DNA of 52,500 bases from Symbiodinium natans (lineage: Eukaryota > Sar > Dinophyceae > Suessiales > Symbiodiniaceae), in NCBI GenBank assembly GCA_905221605.1, contig CAJNDS010001702.1, positions 565,434 through 617,933 of the forward strand, read 5' to 3'. Positions within the stretch are counted from its first letter, which is position 1. Every line of letters starts with the position of its first letter. The position numbers and the translations under genes were made by a program. Positions 10,828 through 20,674 of this stretch are shown here, piece by piece. A model generated the notes under the pieces. It saw only the letters and a list, made by a program, of their open reading frames with translations, did no database searches and was not told the DNA's origin.

Positions 10828-10952
10828 CCCAAACCCTAAGCCCCTAAGCCCCTGAGCCCCTAAGCCCCTAAGCCCCTAAGCCCCTAAGCCCCTGAGCCCC
10901 TGAGCCCCTGAGCCCCTGAGCCCCTAAGCCCTAAAGCGCCTGAGCCCCTGAG
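10828..10952 (-). repeat. Octamer telomere-variant array, (CCCCTAAG/CCCCTGAG)n
   Basis: About 14 copies of an 8-bp unit instead of the canonical 7-bp unit, with A/G alternating at one position. Locally uniform, which points to local amplification of a variant. Confidence 0.9.
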
Positions 10953-11067
10953 TCACTGTATAAACCCGAAGTCATAAGCACCTAATTGAACCCTAAACCC
11001 AAACTTGAGAAGTTGAAGGTCTTGGGGAAGTTCGGAACCCTTAGTCGCCCAAGTTCGGTTTTTTTTC

Positions 11068-11145
11068 GGTTTAGGGTTAGGGTTTAGGGTTTAGGGTTTG
11101 GGGTTTAGGGTTTAAGGTTTAGGGTTTAGGGTTTAGGGTTTAGGG
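11068..11145 (+). repeat. Telomere-type tract, (TTTAGGG)n
   Basis: About 11 copies with single-base variants. Confidence 0.95.
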
Positions 11146-11202
11146 CGTGAACACCTGAACAAACAGCTCACGAAGACTTCGGGAGCAATGCATTTCTTGC
11201 AG

Positions 11203-11277
11203 GCATTCGGGAGAGTTGCGCTTCTTCCGGCGCCTTTCAGCTTCTTTGGGTCCCCGCAGGGCCGAAGCAGATTCCGA
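11203..11277 (+). CDS. Candidate exon, unknown protein
   Basis: TTGCAG acceptor; open frame AFGRVALLPAPFSFFGSPQG and on; a GC donor is possible at 11278. The same frame is open upstream to about 11155. Confidence 0.35.
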
Positions 11278-11325
11278 GCACCCTGAAATCTCCCTTCCGA
11301 AGCCCTAAACATCCCAAACCCTGCA

Positions 11326-11372
11326 TTAGGGTTTAGGGTTTAGGGTTTAGGGTTTAGGGTTTAGGGTTTCGG
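11326..11372 (+). repeat. Telomere-type tract, (TTTAGGG)n
   Basis: About 6 to 7 perfect copies, then short decayed C-type sequence. Confidence 0.95.
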
Positions 11373-11477
11373 GATCCCCAACCCTAAATCCCAGAACCCG
11401 ACACCCTGAACCTTGTTTATCAACTCAGGGAGGGCGTTAAAAACACAACAAAAAAGGCATTCCTTCAGCTACGTAAG

Positions 11478-11528
11478 CTCGTCAAAGGCTCCTGGATGCC
11501 ACTGACCATCCGGTGCAATGGCCCAACA
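11478..11528 (+). CDS. Candidate exon (17 codons), unknown protein
   Basis: It reads LVKGSWMPLTIRCNGPT between an AG acceptor and a GC donor, phase 0 at both ends. Confidence 0.4.
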
Positions 11529-11705
11529 GCAAGCTCGAGACTTGCCATTTGAGTTTTGGGGGGTTGCAGGATTTCGGCACCCGGTACTTGGAGGGGAAGG
11601 CCTAGTCTAGCCAACAGAGGGATGGGATGAGTCATAGGCCCCAGGATGAAATGCGGTTTAGGATTTGGGAGTTTAGGGGTGTATAGGGTTTTGGGGCCAA
11701 ACCGT

Positions 11706-11870
11706 AGGAGGGAGGAGGAGGCGGAAGAGGAGGAGGAGAAGGAGGGGGAGGAGGAGGAGGAGGAGGAGGAGGAGGAGGAGGAGGAGGAGGAGGAGGAGGA
11801 GGAGGAGGAGGAGGAGGAGGAGGAGGAGGAGGAGGAGGAGGAGGAGGAGGAGGAGGAGGAGGAGGAGGAG
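11706..11870 (+). repeat. (GGA)n trinucleotide array
   Basis: About 50 near-perfect GGA/GAG triplets, polypurine on the + strand. Open on both strands as poly-Glu or poly-Ser, but with no coding context. Confidence 0.97.
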
Positions 11871-11896
11871 TCCAAAAAAAAACGCATAAGCTGCAG

Positions 11897-11947
11897 AGGT
11901 GGCATATCTCCGATCACGTGGCTTTGACCGACAGCTTCATGATGGAA
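11897..11947 (+). CDS. Candidate exon (17 codons), unknown protein
   Basis: CTGCAG acceptor, then RWHISDHVALTDSFMME, then a GC donor; phase 0 at both ends. The same frame stays open to 12124. Confidence 0.4.
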
Positions 11948-12443
11948 GCCCGGCACAGTTTCAGGAAGCATTCGGGACGGGGTTTGGGACAACTTCTTGA
12001 AAGCTGGTCAAAAGCCGAAGCTCCGAGAAGAGAACCCTGCAGTCAGGGCTGCTTGCGGTGGGTCTCGGGTCATTTTACAGTCAGGGCCGCGAGGCCTTAT
12101 ACGATCTTTGGGCGCCAGCGGTAAACCCATCTACCCGAAGCCACAAGCCCCAAAACCCTCCTGCCCAGTATCCCACGATCCCTTCTTGGGTCCTTCTGAC
12201 TCCAGCACACCTCGTAAGGGTAGGGATGAGGCCTGAGGGCAGAGTGCTGGGTTCACTTCCACACTTGAGGCTGTGAAGCAGAGAGTGCATGTCTAGGGTT
12301 CCCGCTGGCGCGAAACGGACCTACTGCTCAGCCAGAAGTGCACTTCAGGGTTCAGGGCGTAGGCTGTTTTGGGTGCCGCAGGCTTTAGGTCTTAGGGCTT
12401 GAGTACCCCACTTAGATTTGTCGATCTTACGGGCGAGCTTCAG

Positions 12444-12529
12444 GAAAGTGGCCTCAGCTCGAAATCGCGGTGCGCTGCCACGACGAGGAGTACGGCCACA
12501 CGTGGTTGCCGGCTGCATATTCATCCCAG
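12444..12529 (+). CDS. Candidate exon, possible Agenet/Tudor-type segment
   Basis: TTCAG acceptor and GC donor. The frame reads KWPQLEIAVRCHDEEYGHTW and LPAAYSSQ. The pattern of a basic start, an acidic DEEYG turn and TWLPA resembles the Agenet/Tudor-like core (V-D-G-W-PA). This family guess is weak; the coding call is stronger. Confidence 0.45.
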
Positions 12530-12661
12530 GCCCCAAGAGCCCGGAACCCCAAAATCTTCAACGCTGAGCCCAAAGCACTAAAACCCTTAAAGTCTGGACT
12601 TTCGGCGGAAAAAAATTGAAAGCGCTCCAAAGCCCCAAGCCGCGCAAGTGGGCCTCGCAAG

Positions 12662-12722
12662 TTGCCGGTGCATGGGCAATCGCAGCGAAGCGGGGAATTC
12701 GATGTGTCTTTTTGTTGCAAAG
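12662..12722 (+). CDS. Candidate exon, unknown protein
   Basis: It reads LPVHGQSQRSGEFDVSFCCK after a GCAAG acceptor and ends before a GA or other non-GT donor. It may continue the 12444 exon. Confidence 0.35.
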
Positions 12723-13212
12723 GATTTTGGGGGGGGATCCCTGAACACCGAGGTTGAGGCTGTTTCGGTTTCATAGGGCGTTTCGGGTTTTCAGTTTGGA
12801 GGGTTTTTGGATGGCAGATGAGCGCCAATCATAAGTAATTATGAGAATGGTCATGAACTGGCGGTCATAAGGATAAGCTGCAAACATACTAGTTACTCGT
12901 CGTGAGACGCAGAACATCAATATAACAATGACCGTGATGCCAACAATGATCCAAGAACAAAAACAATATCGTTAAAGAGTCATCATGCCAATGTTTTGGG
13001 GTTGGAGACTTGCGCTGAGGTACCGCCTGGATTGCTGTGTGCACTACCCAGGCCCATGCCGGGGGTTCAGGATTTCCCGGCATGTCGCTTGGGCGAAGGG
13101 TCAACCTGGTAACCTGGTAGTCAGGGCACCACCCTAACACCTCATCCCCAAACCCCAGATCCCAAACCCTCACCCTAAGCTCCCTAATTAAATTCGCGTG
13201 TCGCCTGTGCAG

Positions 13213-13339
13213 ATTGGCAGCAAAGGCCAGGCTAGACTTAGACCCCACACCTTAGATGACAAGGCCAGGATTGTGAGCTGCAGCACCGCACATGGAGCAA
13301 GTTTGTCTGCGGGATTCCCTTCAAAACATGGTTGGCTGT
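13213..13339 (+). CDS. Candidate exon (about 42 codons), unknown protein
   Basis: GTGCAG acceptor; frame IGSKGQARLRPHTLDDKARI then VSCSTAHGASLSAGFPSKHG; GT donor at 13340. A decayed C-type tract precedes it and a strong G-type tract follows at 13351. The opposite strand is also open, but the + strand fits the flanks. Confidence 0.5.
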
Positions 13340-13350
13340 GTACGGGTAGG

Positions 13351-13431
13351 GCTTAGGGTTTAGGGTTTAGGGTTTAGGGTTTAGGGTTTAGGGTTTAGGG
13401 TTTAGGGTTTAGGGTTTAGGGTTTAGGGTTG
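13351..13431 (+). repeat. Telomere-type tract, (TTTAGGG)n
   Basis: About 11 nearly perfect copies, starting about a dozen bases after an exon candidate. Confidence 0.97.
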
Positions 13432-13604
13432 GGGCTTCAGAGTTTTGGGCTTTAGAATATAAGCGTGATGTCGCCACTGGAAATGCCAATCCTGTGACCA
13501 CAGCATCCTGTGCACTACATGGAAACGACATGGATTTAACTACATACCTCTCTTGTTTTGCTCGCACTTCTTGAGGCTTCTTTTTGGGGTGCGTGTTTTG
13601 TGCC

Positions 13605-13700
13605 TCCCTTTGCTTCTGATCCCCGAGAGCTCAGAATCTCCAGGTGATGAAAGATACACGTGGTTCACAAGCAAAAGCGCCCCAGCTGCACTACCAAGCC
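13605..13700 (+). CDS. Candidate exon, unknown protein
   Basis: Open frame with LLIPESSESPGDERYTWFTS. Splice ends are not clear. Confidence 0.3.
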
Positions 13701-13770
13701 CTGAACCTTGAACCCTAAACCCTAAACCCTCAACCCTAAACCCTAAACCCTAAACCCTCAACCCTAAACC
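13698..13770 (-). repeat. Telomere-type tract, CCCTAAA with CCCTCAA variants
   Basis: About 10 copies, moderately decayed. Confidence 0.9.
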
Positions 13771-13776
13771 GCAAAG

Positions 13777-13866
13777 CCATGGACATCCGTCTGCCTTGTG
13801 TCACTGGATCTTCGGGGTTGCTTGTTTCTGTCGACGCACTTGTGGCACTTGTGGAAGCTGTCCGAA
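13777..13866 (+). CDS. Candidate exon, unknown protein
   Basis: Follows GCAAAG. Two frames are open: MDIRLPCVTGSSGLLVSVDA and a Cys-rich one, so the frame is unresolved. A C-type tract lies just upstream. Confidence 0.3.
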
Positions 13867-13929
13867 GGCCAGTCTAGGGTCTAGATGACATCTATGAGTC
13901 TCAGTGCAGCAACATCGTCCTGTTCCATG

Positions 13930-14068
13930 TAGTGCCCTAAACCCTACACCCTAACCCCAAACCCTAAACTCTAAACCCTGAACCCTTGAACCCTAAACCC
14001 TAAACCCGAAACCCTAAACCCCAAATCTTAAACCTAAACCCTAAACCCTAAACCCTAAACCCTAAAAC
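13930..14068 (-). repeat. Decayed CCCTAAA tract
   Basis: About 19 units, many with one or two changes, ending 17 bases upstream of the 14086 exon candidate. Confidence 0.9.
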
Positions 14069-14085
14069 CCAGCCCTCAGTCTCAG

Positions 14086-14115
14086 AGTGCCAAGCTCTTC
14101 GGTGCCGGCCGCGAG
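14086..14115 (+). CDS. Candidate micro-exon (10 codons)
   Basis: TCTCAG acceptor, SAKLFGAGRE, then a GT donor; phase 0 at both ends. C-type upstream, G-type downstream. Confidence 0.35.
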
Positions 14116-14319
14116 GTCTTGGGGGTTTAGGGTAACTCTGTCGGTTCTTTGGGGGGGCCGTTTATCTTTTCCTTTTTGGGTTTAAGGATCATATTCAGGA
14201 CTATGGATAGTTTATCTTTTCCCTTATGGGGTTTCAGAGGATCATCTTCAGGAATATGCTTCTGAGGGATTTTTAAAGGGCCATCCAACGAGCAAAGGGG
14301 CTGTCCTTGCTGAGGATTG

Positions 14320-14440
14320 CGGCATTTCCGCGAGAGGCTCCACGATCCGGTCAAGGGAGAGCTCAGCCCCTCAACCGAGACGAAATCTCGCGCTGCGCTT
14401 CGGGAACTTCAGAGAAGTAAGCATCGTGGGGCTAGCAGAA
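14320..14440 (+). CDS. Candidate exon, frame unresolved
   Basis: A CTGAG acceptor is followed by about 110 open bases. Frames reading RHFRERLHDPVKGELSPSTE and NLALRFGNFREVSIVGLAEV are both plausible. Confidence 0.3.
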
Positions 14441-14768
14441 GTCCTTGGTGCGGTCTCCGAATTCACCTCAAGAACCCCAACCCCCAAGCACTGGCCCGGA
14501 GTTGGCGGGCTTCAGGGGTGTTAGGCAGGGGTGTTATGCGGGTTTCAGTGCTGGGTTCGGGGTGTTGGGGGGTTTAGAGCATTTGGGGTTTCAGGTTGCG
14601 TGGGTTCCGGCCGATCTTGCAGGTTGTGAAGTCTGCAAGCCCCCAGAAGCCCACCACAAACTCAAAGCCAAAACCTCCAAGAGGCAGAGTCCTAAACACT
14701 CAAACGGGCCCGAAGTCTTCAAGCCCCTCAGCCAACATCCACAGCCCTAAGCCCGGTTTGTGGTATAG

Positions 14769-14851
14769 GGTTCGACGCCCAAGGCGAAGAAGTCTACAGC
14801 AAATACTTTGCTGAAGCGCCCTTTGCGCGTCATGGGGGGCTGGCCGCATGA
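14769..14851 (+). CDS. Candidate terminal exon, unknown protein
   Basis: TATAG acceptor, then FDAQGEEVYSKYFAEAPFAR and HGGLAA, ending in TGA at 14849-14851. Coding character is strong. It may be the 3' end of a gene whose earlier exons lie among the 8.7-14.4 kb candidates. Confidence 0.45.
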
Positions 14852-15002
14852 CTGGGCAAGAGCAGTCTCTTTTCCACAGCTTTGCGTCGGCTTGTGTCCT
14901 TGGGGCAGGGCGGGTTTGTTGGGTTTGAGCTCAACCTGAAAACCTAGGCCCTAAACCATAAATACTCAAACCCCCAACCCCCCCCCCTTCCCGAAGCCGC
15001 AG

Positions 15003-15175
15003 GCTGTGTGCTCTTGTCGATGCTTTCGGGGTTGCTAGGGGGCTCTACATGGCCTCACAAAGAATCAGAGCGCCTATAACCACAGTTCCAACTGACTCTG
15101 AACCTCCAGAAGACCCCAAACCCGCAAAGCAGAGGGTTGAGCCAAGTCCGGCACTACCTCTCGCCTGGGGGCCTG
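15003..15175 (+). CDS. Candidate exon (about 57 codons), unknown protein
   Basis: CCGCAG acceptor and GT donor. The frame begins LCALVDAFGVARGLYMASQR and runs into a Pro-rich segment. One of the longest exon candidates in the tract-rich part. Confidence 0.5.
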
Positions 15176-15330
15176 GTGTGGGAAGCTCACGAGGACAGGA
15201 TGAGGGGTTTCGGGCTCCTGGCTTAGACTCCAAACCCTAGGGCCCTAGGGCTTACGGTTTTGGTTAGGGCAAGCCCAAGCCACGAGACTTCAAACCTGAG
15301 GGCTGCAGGGGCTCAATTGAGGTTTTTCAG

Positions 15331-15402
15331 TGTGGCGGCATCCGGCTTGGTATTCAGAGTCACCTTTCTAGGGGCTACGAGTGCGAATCCCACGAAAAGT
15401 TG
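15331..15402 (+). CDS. Candidate exon (24 codons), unknown protein
   Basis: TTTTCAG acceptor with a pyrimidine stretch, then CGGIRLGIQSHLSRGYECES HEKL, then a GT donor; phase 0 at both ends. Confidence 0.5.
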
Positions 15403-15430
15403 GTGGAGCCTTAAAGCCTAAGCACAACAG

Positions 15431-15529
15431 GAGCGCCGACAAGGGCGAACTGCCGCGGGAGCTCTTGGTCGTTCTGCTGGCCTTTGTGGACACGCCGCGC
15501 TACAGTGCCATGACCGAGAGAGCCGGAGG
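15431..15529 (+). CDS. Candidate exon, unknown protein
   Basis: ACAG|G acceptor; frame SADKGELPRELLVVLLAFVD and TPRYSAMTERAGG; GC donor. The LPxELL..LL.FV pattern recalls the start of an F-box but is too short to assign. Confidence 0.45.
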
Positions 15530-15767
15530 GCGTGTGAATAGCTGGATGCTGTACCAGCCTAAAGCTCAAACCCTAGGCACTAGAATCAGGCGCAACCCTG
15601 AATTTCTAGCAACAACACCTGGACCCCAAGCCCGAAACCCGAAACCCAAGCACGCGAGGGTCATCGGTGGGTCCTAAACAAATGGTGAGCTCCGGCGGTT
15701 TGGGTTCTTCATTGAGGCTTGGCTGACTAGGTTTTTTTGGAGGTTGCAGCGCCATGAGTGTGAGATT

Positions 15768-15851
15768 CCTAAACCCTAAACCCTAAACCCTATGCCCTAA
15801 GCCCTAAACCCTAAACCCTAAACCCTAAACCCTGCACCCTAAATCCTGAAC
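15768..15851 (-). repeat. Telomere-type CCCTAAA tract
   Basis: About 11 copies with CCCTATG and CCCTAAG variants. Confidence 0.95.
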
Positions 15852-15898
15852 CGCCTAAACCCAACCCGGACCTCGGAACCCTGAATCCAGAGCCGCAG

Positions 15899-15967
15899 TT
15901 GCCGGCGCGACCCCATTCTGCGTGGATCGCTCGCTGCTTCGCCTGGCCTACAAAGTGGAGGCAGGGG
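15899..15967 (+). CDS. Candidate exon whose donor lies in a telomere-type unit
   Basis: CCGCAG acceptor; AGATPFCVDRSLLRLAYKVE A; the first available GT is in GTTTAGGG of the adjoining tract. C-type sequence upstream, G-type directly downstream. Confidence 0.5.
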
Positions 15968-16033
15968 GTTTAGGGTTTAGGGTTTAAGGTTTAGGGTTTA
16001 GGGTTTAGGGTTTAGGGTTTAGGGTTTATAGGG
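15968..16033 (+). repeat. Telomere-type TTTAGGG tract
   Basis: About 9 copies directly abutting the preceding exon candidate. Confidence 0.95.
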
Positions 16034-16173
16034 TTTCGGGTCTATGCGGTTTAGGAGAGCGCTGAGTTCGGGTTTAGAGACCCGCAGAAGCCCGGCAGGG
16101 TTGCAGTGCACAGGGTTTCCAGACTCTCAAGCTGGCGCAAAAGATTGCCGGAGTGGGAGCTCGACATTTTTAG

Positions 16174-16219
16174 GGTATAGGGTTTAGGGTTTAGGGTTAA
16201 GGGTTTAGGGTTTAGGGTA
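16174..16219 (+). repeat. Short TTTAGGG tract
   Basis: Six copies, one changed to TTAAGGG. A coding-like segment (VHRVSRLSSWRKRLPEWE) precedes it at about 16105-16160, but its frame is ambiguous. Confidence 0.9.
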
Positions 16220-16242
16220 AAGCACCAATAGATGTTGCCAAG

Positions 16243-16300
16243 CTTTGTCTTTTCGGAGGGGGAGCTCATCGCCCAAGTTCTGAGTGCCTCTGAACCCGCA
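16243..16300 (+). CDS. Candidate exon, unknown protein
   Basis: GCCAAG acceptor; FVFSEGELIAQVLSASEPA. Donor unclear. G-type tracts lie on both sides. Confidence 0.35.
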
Positions 16301-16335
16301 AGTACGGGCCATGGACCGGCTGGCAACAAGAGGGG

Positions 16336-16400
16336 GCTTAGGGTTTAGGGTTTAGGGTTTAGGGTTGAGGGTTCAGGGTTTCGGGTTTCGGGTTTCGGGG
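16336..16400 (+). repeat. TTTAGGG tract with TTTCGGG variants
   Basis: Nine copies; a run of TTTCGGG units at the end. Confidence 0.9.
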
Positions 16401-16616
16401 TTAGGGTCTAGGCTTTGTCGGCTAGAAGGGGTTTCGTGAAGGGGCGCCGCGTGGGCTGGCAGATTGCCAAACCCCTGAAGCCCAGGTCCTAGGCTCTTTG
16501 AAGCACTCATCTTATTTCCCTACACCCTAAGCTCCACAAACCTAACCCTAAATCCGCAAAAATCTTACACGCCCTACACCCTAAGCTCTACAAACCTGAC
16601 CCTAAAATCCGCAAAG

Positions 16617-16676
16617 CCCTGGGGGCAAGAAGTCGGACAGGACCGGGAGTGGCTTGTGCGCTATTCGGCGGCGCAG
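16617..16676 (+). CDS. Candidate exon (20 codons), HEAT-like motif
   Basis: CAAAG acceptor, PWGQEVGQDREWLVRYSAAQ, GT donor; phase 0 at both ends. DREWLVRYSAA fits the D-x-x-W-x-V-R-x-x-A-A pattern of a HEAT repeat helix. The frame stays open to 16739. Confidence 0.5.
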
Positions 16677-16903
16677 GTGCCTTGGCCTGCGCTCCAGTTT
16701 GGGGTTCACTTCACTTTGGGAAGCTGGACCCCTCTGAGCGTTTAGGGTTCAGGGGTTTTTTAGGGTTTTGGGCGAAGGCTATGTAGGGGTGTGGAGTTTT
16801 AGGGTTTGGGTGTTTTGGGGTTTTTAGAAAGATTTGGGGGTCTTGGGTTGTGGCTTTAGCTTTGGGGGACCAAGCCATGACACGGCTGCTTTAACCCCTG
16901 AAG

Positions 16904-16944
16904 CTACACCGCCGGGAACTCGACTTCGAGGATCGCAAGCCCAT
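16904..16944 (+). CDS. Candidate micro-exon
   Basis: TGAAG acceptor, LHRRELDFEDRKP, GT donor at 16945. Confidence 0.35.
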
Positions 16945-17153
16945 GTGACCCTAAACTGTGCCCTGAGCAGAAAAGAGCAAAAGCTGGCCCTGAGCAGCCT
17001 AAAACCCTGAAGCCTCCAGCGCAGACACTTCGGACCCTGAGCCCAAGCACAAATAGGGACCTGATCGGCGTAGTTACATGATGCTCTGGGGCGCTTCGCT
17101 TTTGTTGTTCTAGTGCGTGCGCGCGTGTTGATGTTATTGTATGCTTTTTTTGA

Positions 17154-17830
17154 ATGAGGGGGGGGGGAAGCGGTGCGGTGGTGGCTTCTACTTCAGGCCC
17201 TGCCGCAAGTGGCCTGAGCCCCAGTGAAGCTGAGAGCTTGTGGACGCACTTTGTTCATGTTCGGTTGGCTTTCTTAACTTTCACGAACCACCCTTCCGAT
17301 TGCAAAGTGGTTCTACGAACCGCTGAGTTTAGGACTTGGGGTTTTGCCTGCTTGAGGTCGGGGTTCCTGCATCAGGTTGGTTTGTCATGAGACTTCCAGA
17401 TTGTTGCGTTGTAAATCGTCTTTGGTTGGTGTTGGTGTTGGTACGGTTAGAAGCAGCTGCGGAACTCATGGTAACGTTTCGCTGGTTCTTTTTACAGGGC
17501 GCATGCAGTCATTGTCTGTTAACGGGATCCACATGGGTTAGAGCTTGTGATGTTGAGTCCACGGGGCTGGAGTAAGTGCACGCCTCCGGGCAGACGATTC
17601 AGGAAGGTAGAGATGAATACTGTCGTCAGGCACCTTGGATGAGTGTCCCGAGATTTTTGCCGTCAGGGAGTGGCGAACGACTGTTTCAGGGCGAGTTGCG
17701 CATCGCCGTTGTTAATGCGGCAAACTGCGTCTCGCAACAAGAAAGACGACAGCTTGAAACAATGGCAATCCGAGCCAGAAGTGAATCACTGAAAACAGGA
17801 GTGGCCTACCCTAAGCTCCAGAAGGAGTGA
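17154..17830 (+). CDS. Coding-like block, probably 3' exons of an unknown gene
   Basis: Three overlapping + frames are open: 17154-17390 (with LSPSEAESLWTHFVHVRLAF), 17336-17575 and 17576-17830. The last has the best composition (ERRQLETMAIRARSESLKTG) and ends at TGA 17828-17830, so it may be a terminal exon. Splice points between them are not resolved. This is the last coding signal before the 18-21.3 kb island. Confidence 0.35.
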
Positions 17831-17857
17831 ACAAACAAGAGATGCAATACAATACAA

Positions 17858-17915
17858 GATGCACACACGCGCACACACACATACCCACTCACTCACTCAC
17901 TCACTCACTCACTCG
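17858..17915. repeat. CA and ACTC microsatellites
   Basis: CACACA/GCGC run followed by about eight ACTC units. Confidence 0.95.
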
Positions 17916-18020
17916 GCATACGAAACGAAGCCCGAAGGCAGTGACAGTTGGCCACCCTCTAAACCCTGAGCGGAGTGCTAGGCCCCCAAAAACATCAGAA
18001 GGCGATCATCAGAATGGGAT

Positions 18021-18107
18021 GCGGATCAAAAAAAGATTTATTTAGGATCAAGAAAAAATTTATTTAGGATCAAAAAATAATTTATTTAGGATCAAGAAAT
18101 AATTTAT
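18021..18107 (+). repeat. Left inverted-end array of the island
   Basis: Four units of about 22 bp, GGATCAAAAAATAATTTATT-like. Confidence 0.85.
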
Positions 18108-18119
18108 TCTGTTCTTCCC

Positions 18120-18320
18120 ACGGAGAGAGGGAAGGGGAGGGAGGGAGGGAGAAAAGGAGGAGGGAGGGAAGGAAGGAAGGAAGGACGGAAGGAAGGAAGG
18201 AAGGCAGGAAGGAAGGAAGGAAGCAAGCAAGCAAGGAAGCAAGGAAGCAAGGAAGCAAGGAAGCAAGGAAGCAAGGAAGCAAGGAAGCAAGGAAGGAAGG
18301 AAAGGAAAGGAACTGAAAGG
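18120..18320. repeat. Polypurine minisatellite (GGAAGGAAG / GGAAGCAA)
   Basis: Runs of GGAA units with an internal block of at least seven GGAAGCAA octamers. The long open frames on the opposite strand are a by-product of the repeat. Confidence 0.95.
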
Positions 18321-18544
18321 ACAGGAAAGGATATGTAGGAAAACATAACATAACATCATATGTTATAGTGTATATCATATGTGTGTGTATATATTAAAAC
18401 AAAATTAGAATGGAACACAATATCGTATAGTATACCTTTGTATCACAAAAAACTAATAAAATCGAAATAACAAAGCATATTTGTATATTTTTCTGCTATT
18501 TGATATCGAACTCATAATACACAATACATATTTCTTGTTTGTTT

Positions 18545-18715
18545 GGCGCCGGGCAAGCTTCTTCAACGCGTATGAATCCCTTCCAAACCCATGATGCGAG
18601 CATTGTGTTTGCAAATGGGGGGGGGGCCTCTTGAAACCCCCCGCTGTTTTTTAAAGCCGGGCAAGCTTGCTTCAAAGCATATGAATATCCTTTCCAAACC
18701 AATGAAGCTTCTCGG
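18545..18715 (+). repeat. Direct repeat copy 1 (CCGGGCAAGCTT..GATGCGAGCATT..)
   Basis: Contains CCGGGCAAGCTT, CCATGATGCGAGCATTGTG, TTTGCAAATGGGGGG and CCCCCCGCTGTTTT in order, followed by a second CCGGGCAAGCTTGCTTCAAA. The same series recurs at 20675-20810. Confidence 0.85.
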
Positions 18716-18880
18716 CTCGGGTCACATGTTTCTTTTGGTAGGGGGTCAACCGGGTTCGAGGCCAAACAGGTTCTCTGTTCAACTGGACCCCCTCCGGACG
18801 CTGTAGTTCTTGCTTTTGCACATGGTTTCTCAATACTGAGCCTGGGGAAGCCGCACTTTCGGCACCCATTCACAGATGCA

Positions 18881-19852
18881 ATGACGATGGCGATATGTCA
18901 GAGACCCGTGCATTCAGGTTGTCCTCGGTGCACTCACTGGCCTTCATGGATCTGGTATGGTATTTGCATGGCATTCTGCTATTGGATGTTTTTGGAGACG
19001 CCTTTGCCACTTGATGAGCTGGTTGCGCAAACGCAGTTAGCCCCACGGTTGGGAGATACACGAGTGACACCTTCAAGCATCCTCACTGCAGGTCCGCTCT
19101 TCTTTATTTTACGAGCCGTGCCGGTCCCAAGTCCGGCAACCAGCATTCCTGGATGGGCCACTGAAGACAGGCCAAAAGTATTGCTGGTAGAAGTGAGGGT
19201 TGCTGCAGATTCCAGTGCTGCAGCGGGAGCCAATCAGGTTCGTGATCACCTGGGCTTCATGTGTGGGCGAAGATACTGGCCAGGCATTATGTACGCACCA
19301 ACGCTTCGGGGCGGACTGCAAGGTACAGTGTTTTCACTGCCAGCGAGCTCGCGCCTATGCTCAGTGCTTGGTTTATTTATTTCGTATTTGCTTTTGTTAT
19401 TCATGTTGTATGACTATTCATTGCCACTTACGGTTGCCAGGCTTTGCGGCAATCAGGCATTTTGGGATGAATGTATGGCCACTTGCGGTTGTCAGGCTTT
19501 ACGGCAGCCAGGCCTATGGGCAGGGCGCCGTCTTCGGCCCCTACATTGTGCTGCTACAGTTTGTCTCTATGCAGATGAATTCGTTTTTGCTGAGGCGACG
19601 TCTGGGACTGCTCTGATGGCCCACCTCATGGTGCTTTCACCTTCGGTTGCAACAGCTGGAAGGATATGTGACGACATTCGTTGTGGACCGTTCGTTCCTG
19701 TTTCCCACCTAGCCCTTCTGGGAGTTCGTGGGTCGGCCCATGGCGAGGTTTCGGGCAATGAGGCAATTTGCGCGATGCGACGAGTCACTGTAGTACCAGA
19801 CTCTCCATGGAGGTCCTCAACTGTCTGCCCTATGAGTTTGGATCATCGTTGA
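18881..19852 (+). CDS. 323-codon open frame in the island, unknown
   Basis: ATG start and no internal stop. It has hydrophobic stretches (for example LGLFISYLLLLFMLY) and several Cys, but composition is weak and its 3' half overlaps a tandemly duplicated DNA segment. It may be a chance frame or a decayed gene. No family recognised. Confidence 0.3.
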   Translation: MTMAICQRPVHSGCPRCTHWPSWIWYGICMAFCYWMFLETPLPLDELVAQTQLAPRLGDTRVTPSSILTAGPLFFILRAVPVPSPATSIPGWATEDRPKVLLVEVRVAADSSAAAGANQVRDHLGFMCGRRYWPGIMYAPTLRGGLQGTVFSLPASSRLCSVLGLFISYLLLLFMLYDYSLPLTVARLCGNQAFWDECMATCGCQALRQPGLWAGRRLRPLHCAATVCLYADEFVFAEATSGTALMAHLMVLSPSVATAGRICDDIRCGPFVPVSHLALLGVRGSAHGEVSGNEAICAMRRVTVVPDSPWRSSTVCPMSLDHR

Positions 19853-20305
19853 GCTGACCATATTTGACTCAGTTCTTTGCTTGTGCAATGCATGTGCTGG
19901 AGCAGTACCACACACTCACCCCATACTTGCTTGGTTTTTCTTGGCCACTTGCGATTGCCAGGCTTCACGGCAACCTGGCCTGTGGGCGGGGGCGCCGTAT
20001 TATCGGCCCTTCTATTCAATATGCTGCTGCTATTTGTTTTAATTTCTTATCTGGTGGGTGCATTGGGCTTCCTCAACGTGATGGTCCCCTACGCTGTGTA
20101 CCTGCCGCTGAGGTGTTCTTGGGATTGCTCTGATGGTTCTCTTTTTGTGGGCTTGTTGTGGACTCCGTTTCACTTGAAATTGGCCTGTGGAGTGCATTTC
20201 GATGCTCTAGTGGACTCTGAGTCCGTCCCTCCATGGAGGTCCTCAACTGACTGCTTTTCATGAGTGAGATCCATCATTGAGCTGACCATTTTGTAGCTCA
20301 GTGCT
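19480..20305 (+). repeat. Diverged tandem duplication, two units of about 370-390 bp
   Basis: Unit 1 (about 19480-19872) and unit 2 (about 19940-20302) share TGGCCACTTGCG, CAGGCTT.ACGGCA, GGGCGCCGT, TGCTCTGATGG, CTCCATGGAGGTCCTCAACT and TTGAGCTGACCAT in the same order. A partial third copy of the start lies at about 19422-19466. Confidence 0.8.
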
Positions 20306-20674
20306 GAAGTTGTACAGTGTACAGGGCTTGCGCAGCACTTGTCTCGGGGTTGCCGTTTCCGGCCCCCTGCCCAAGGCAGAGTGGCGTGATGTGTTTTTGC
20401 TTTCTTCGTGTTGACAATTCATTCACTGTTCAGCTGAGCTGTCACTGTCTACTCCCTAGTTAGTAAGCGCGAGAACGCTAGGTTGAGCGACTGTGAGCGC
20501 TGGAGACCCTGTACTGCACAGTTTGTTGAACTTCGGTTCCTGTGCAGTTGCCTTGCATGTCCATACCCGAAGCTGTTAATCGCCGCCACAGAGCGGCCGT
20601 GACATATGTCATGAGCTACAGCTAGCTAGTAGGTCAGACCAGACCGCTGCGGAATCGAGTTCGAGTTTGAAACC

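Noticed and set aside
11465-11992. 175-codon poly-Ser frame (- strand) and 93-codon poly-Glu frame (+ strand)
   Set aside because: Produced by the GGA array; the flanks do not look coding in those frames.
18881-19852. Transposase or reverse transcriptase in the island
   Set aside because: No DDE/DDD, YxDD or integrase-like motif could be seen in any frame.
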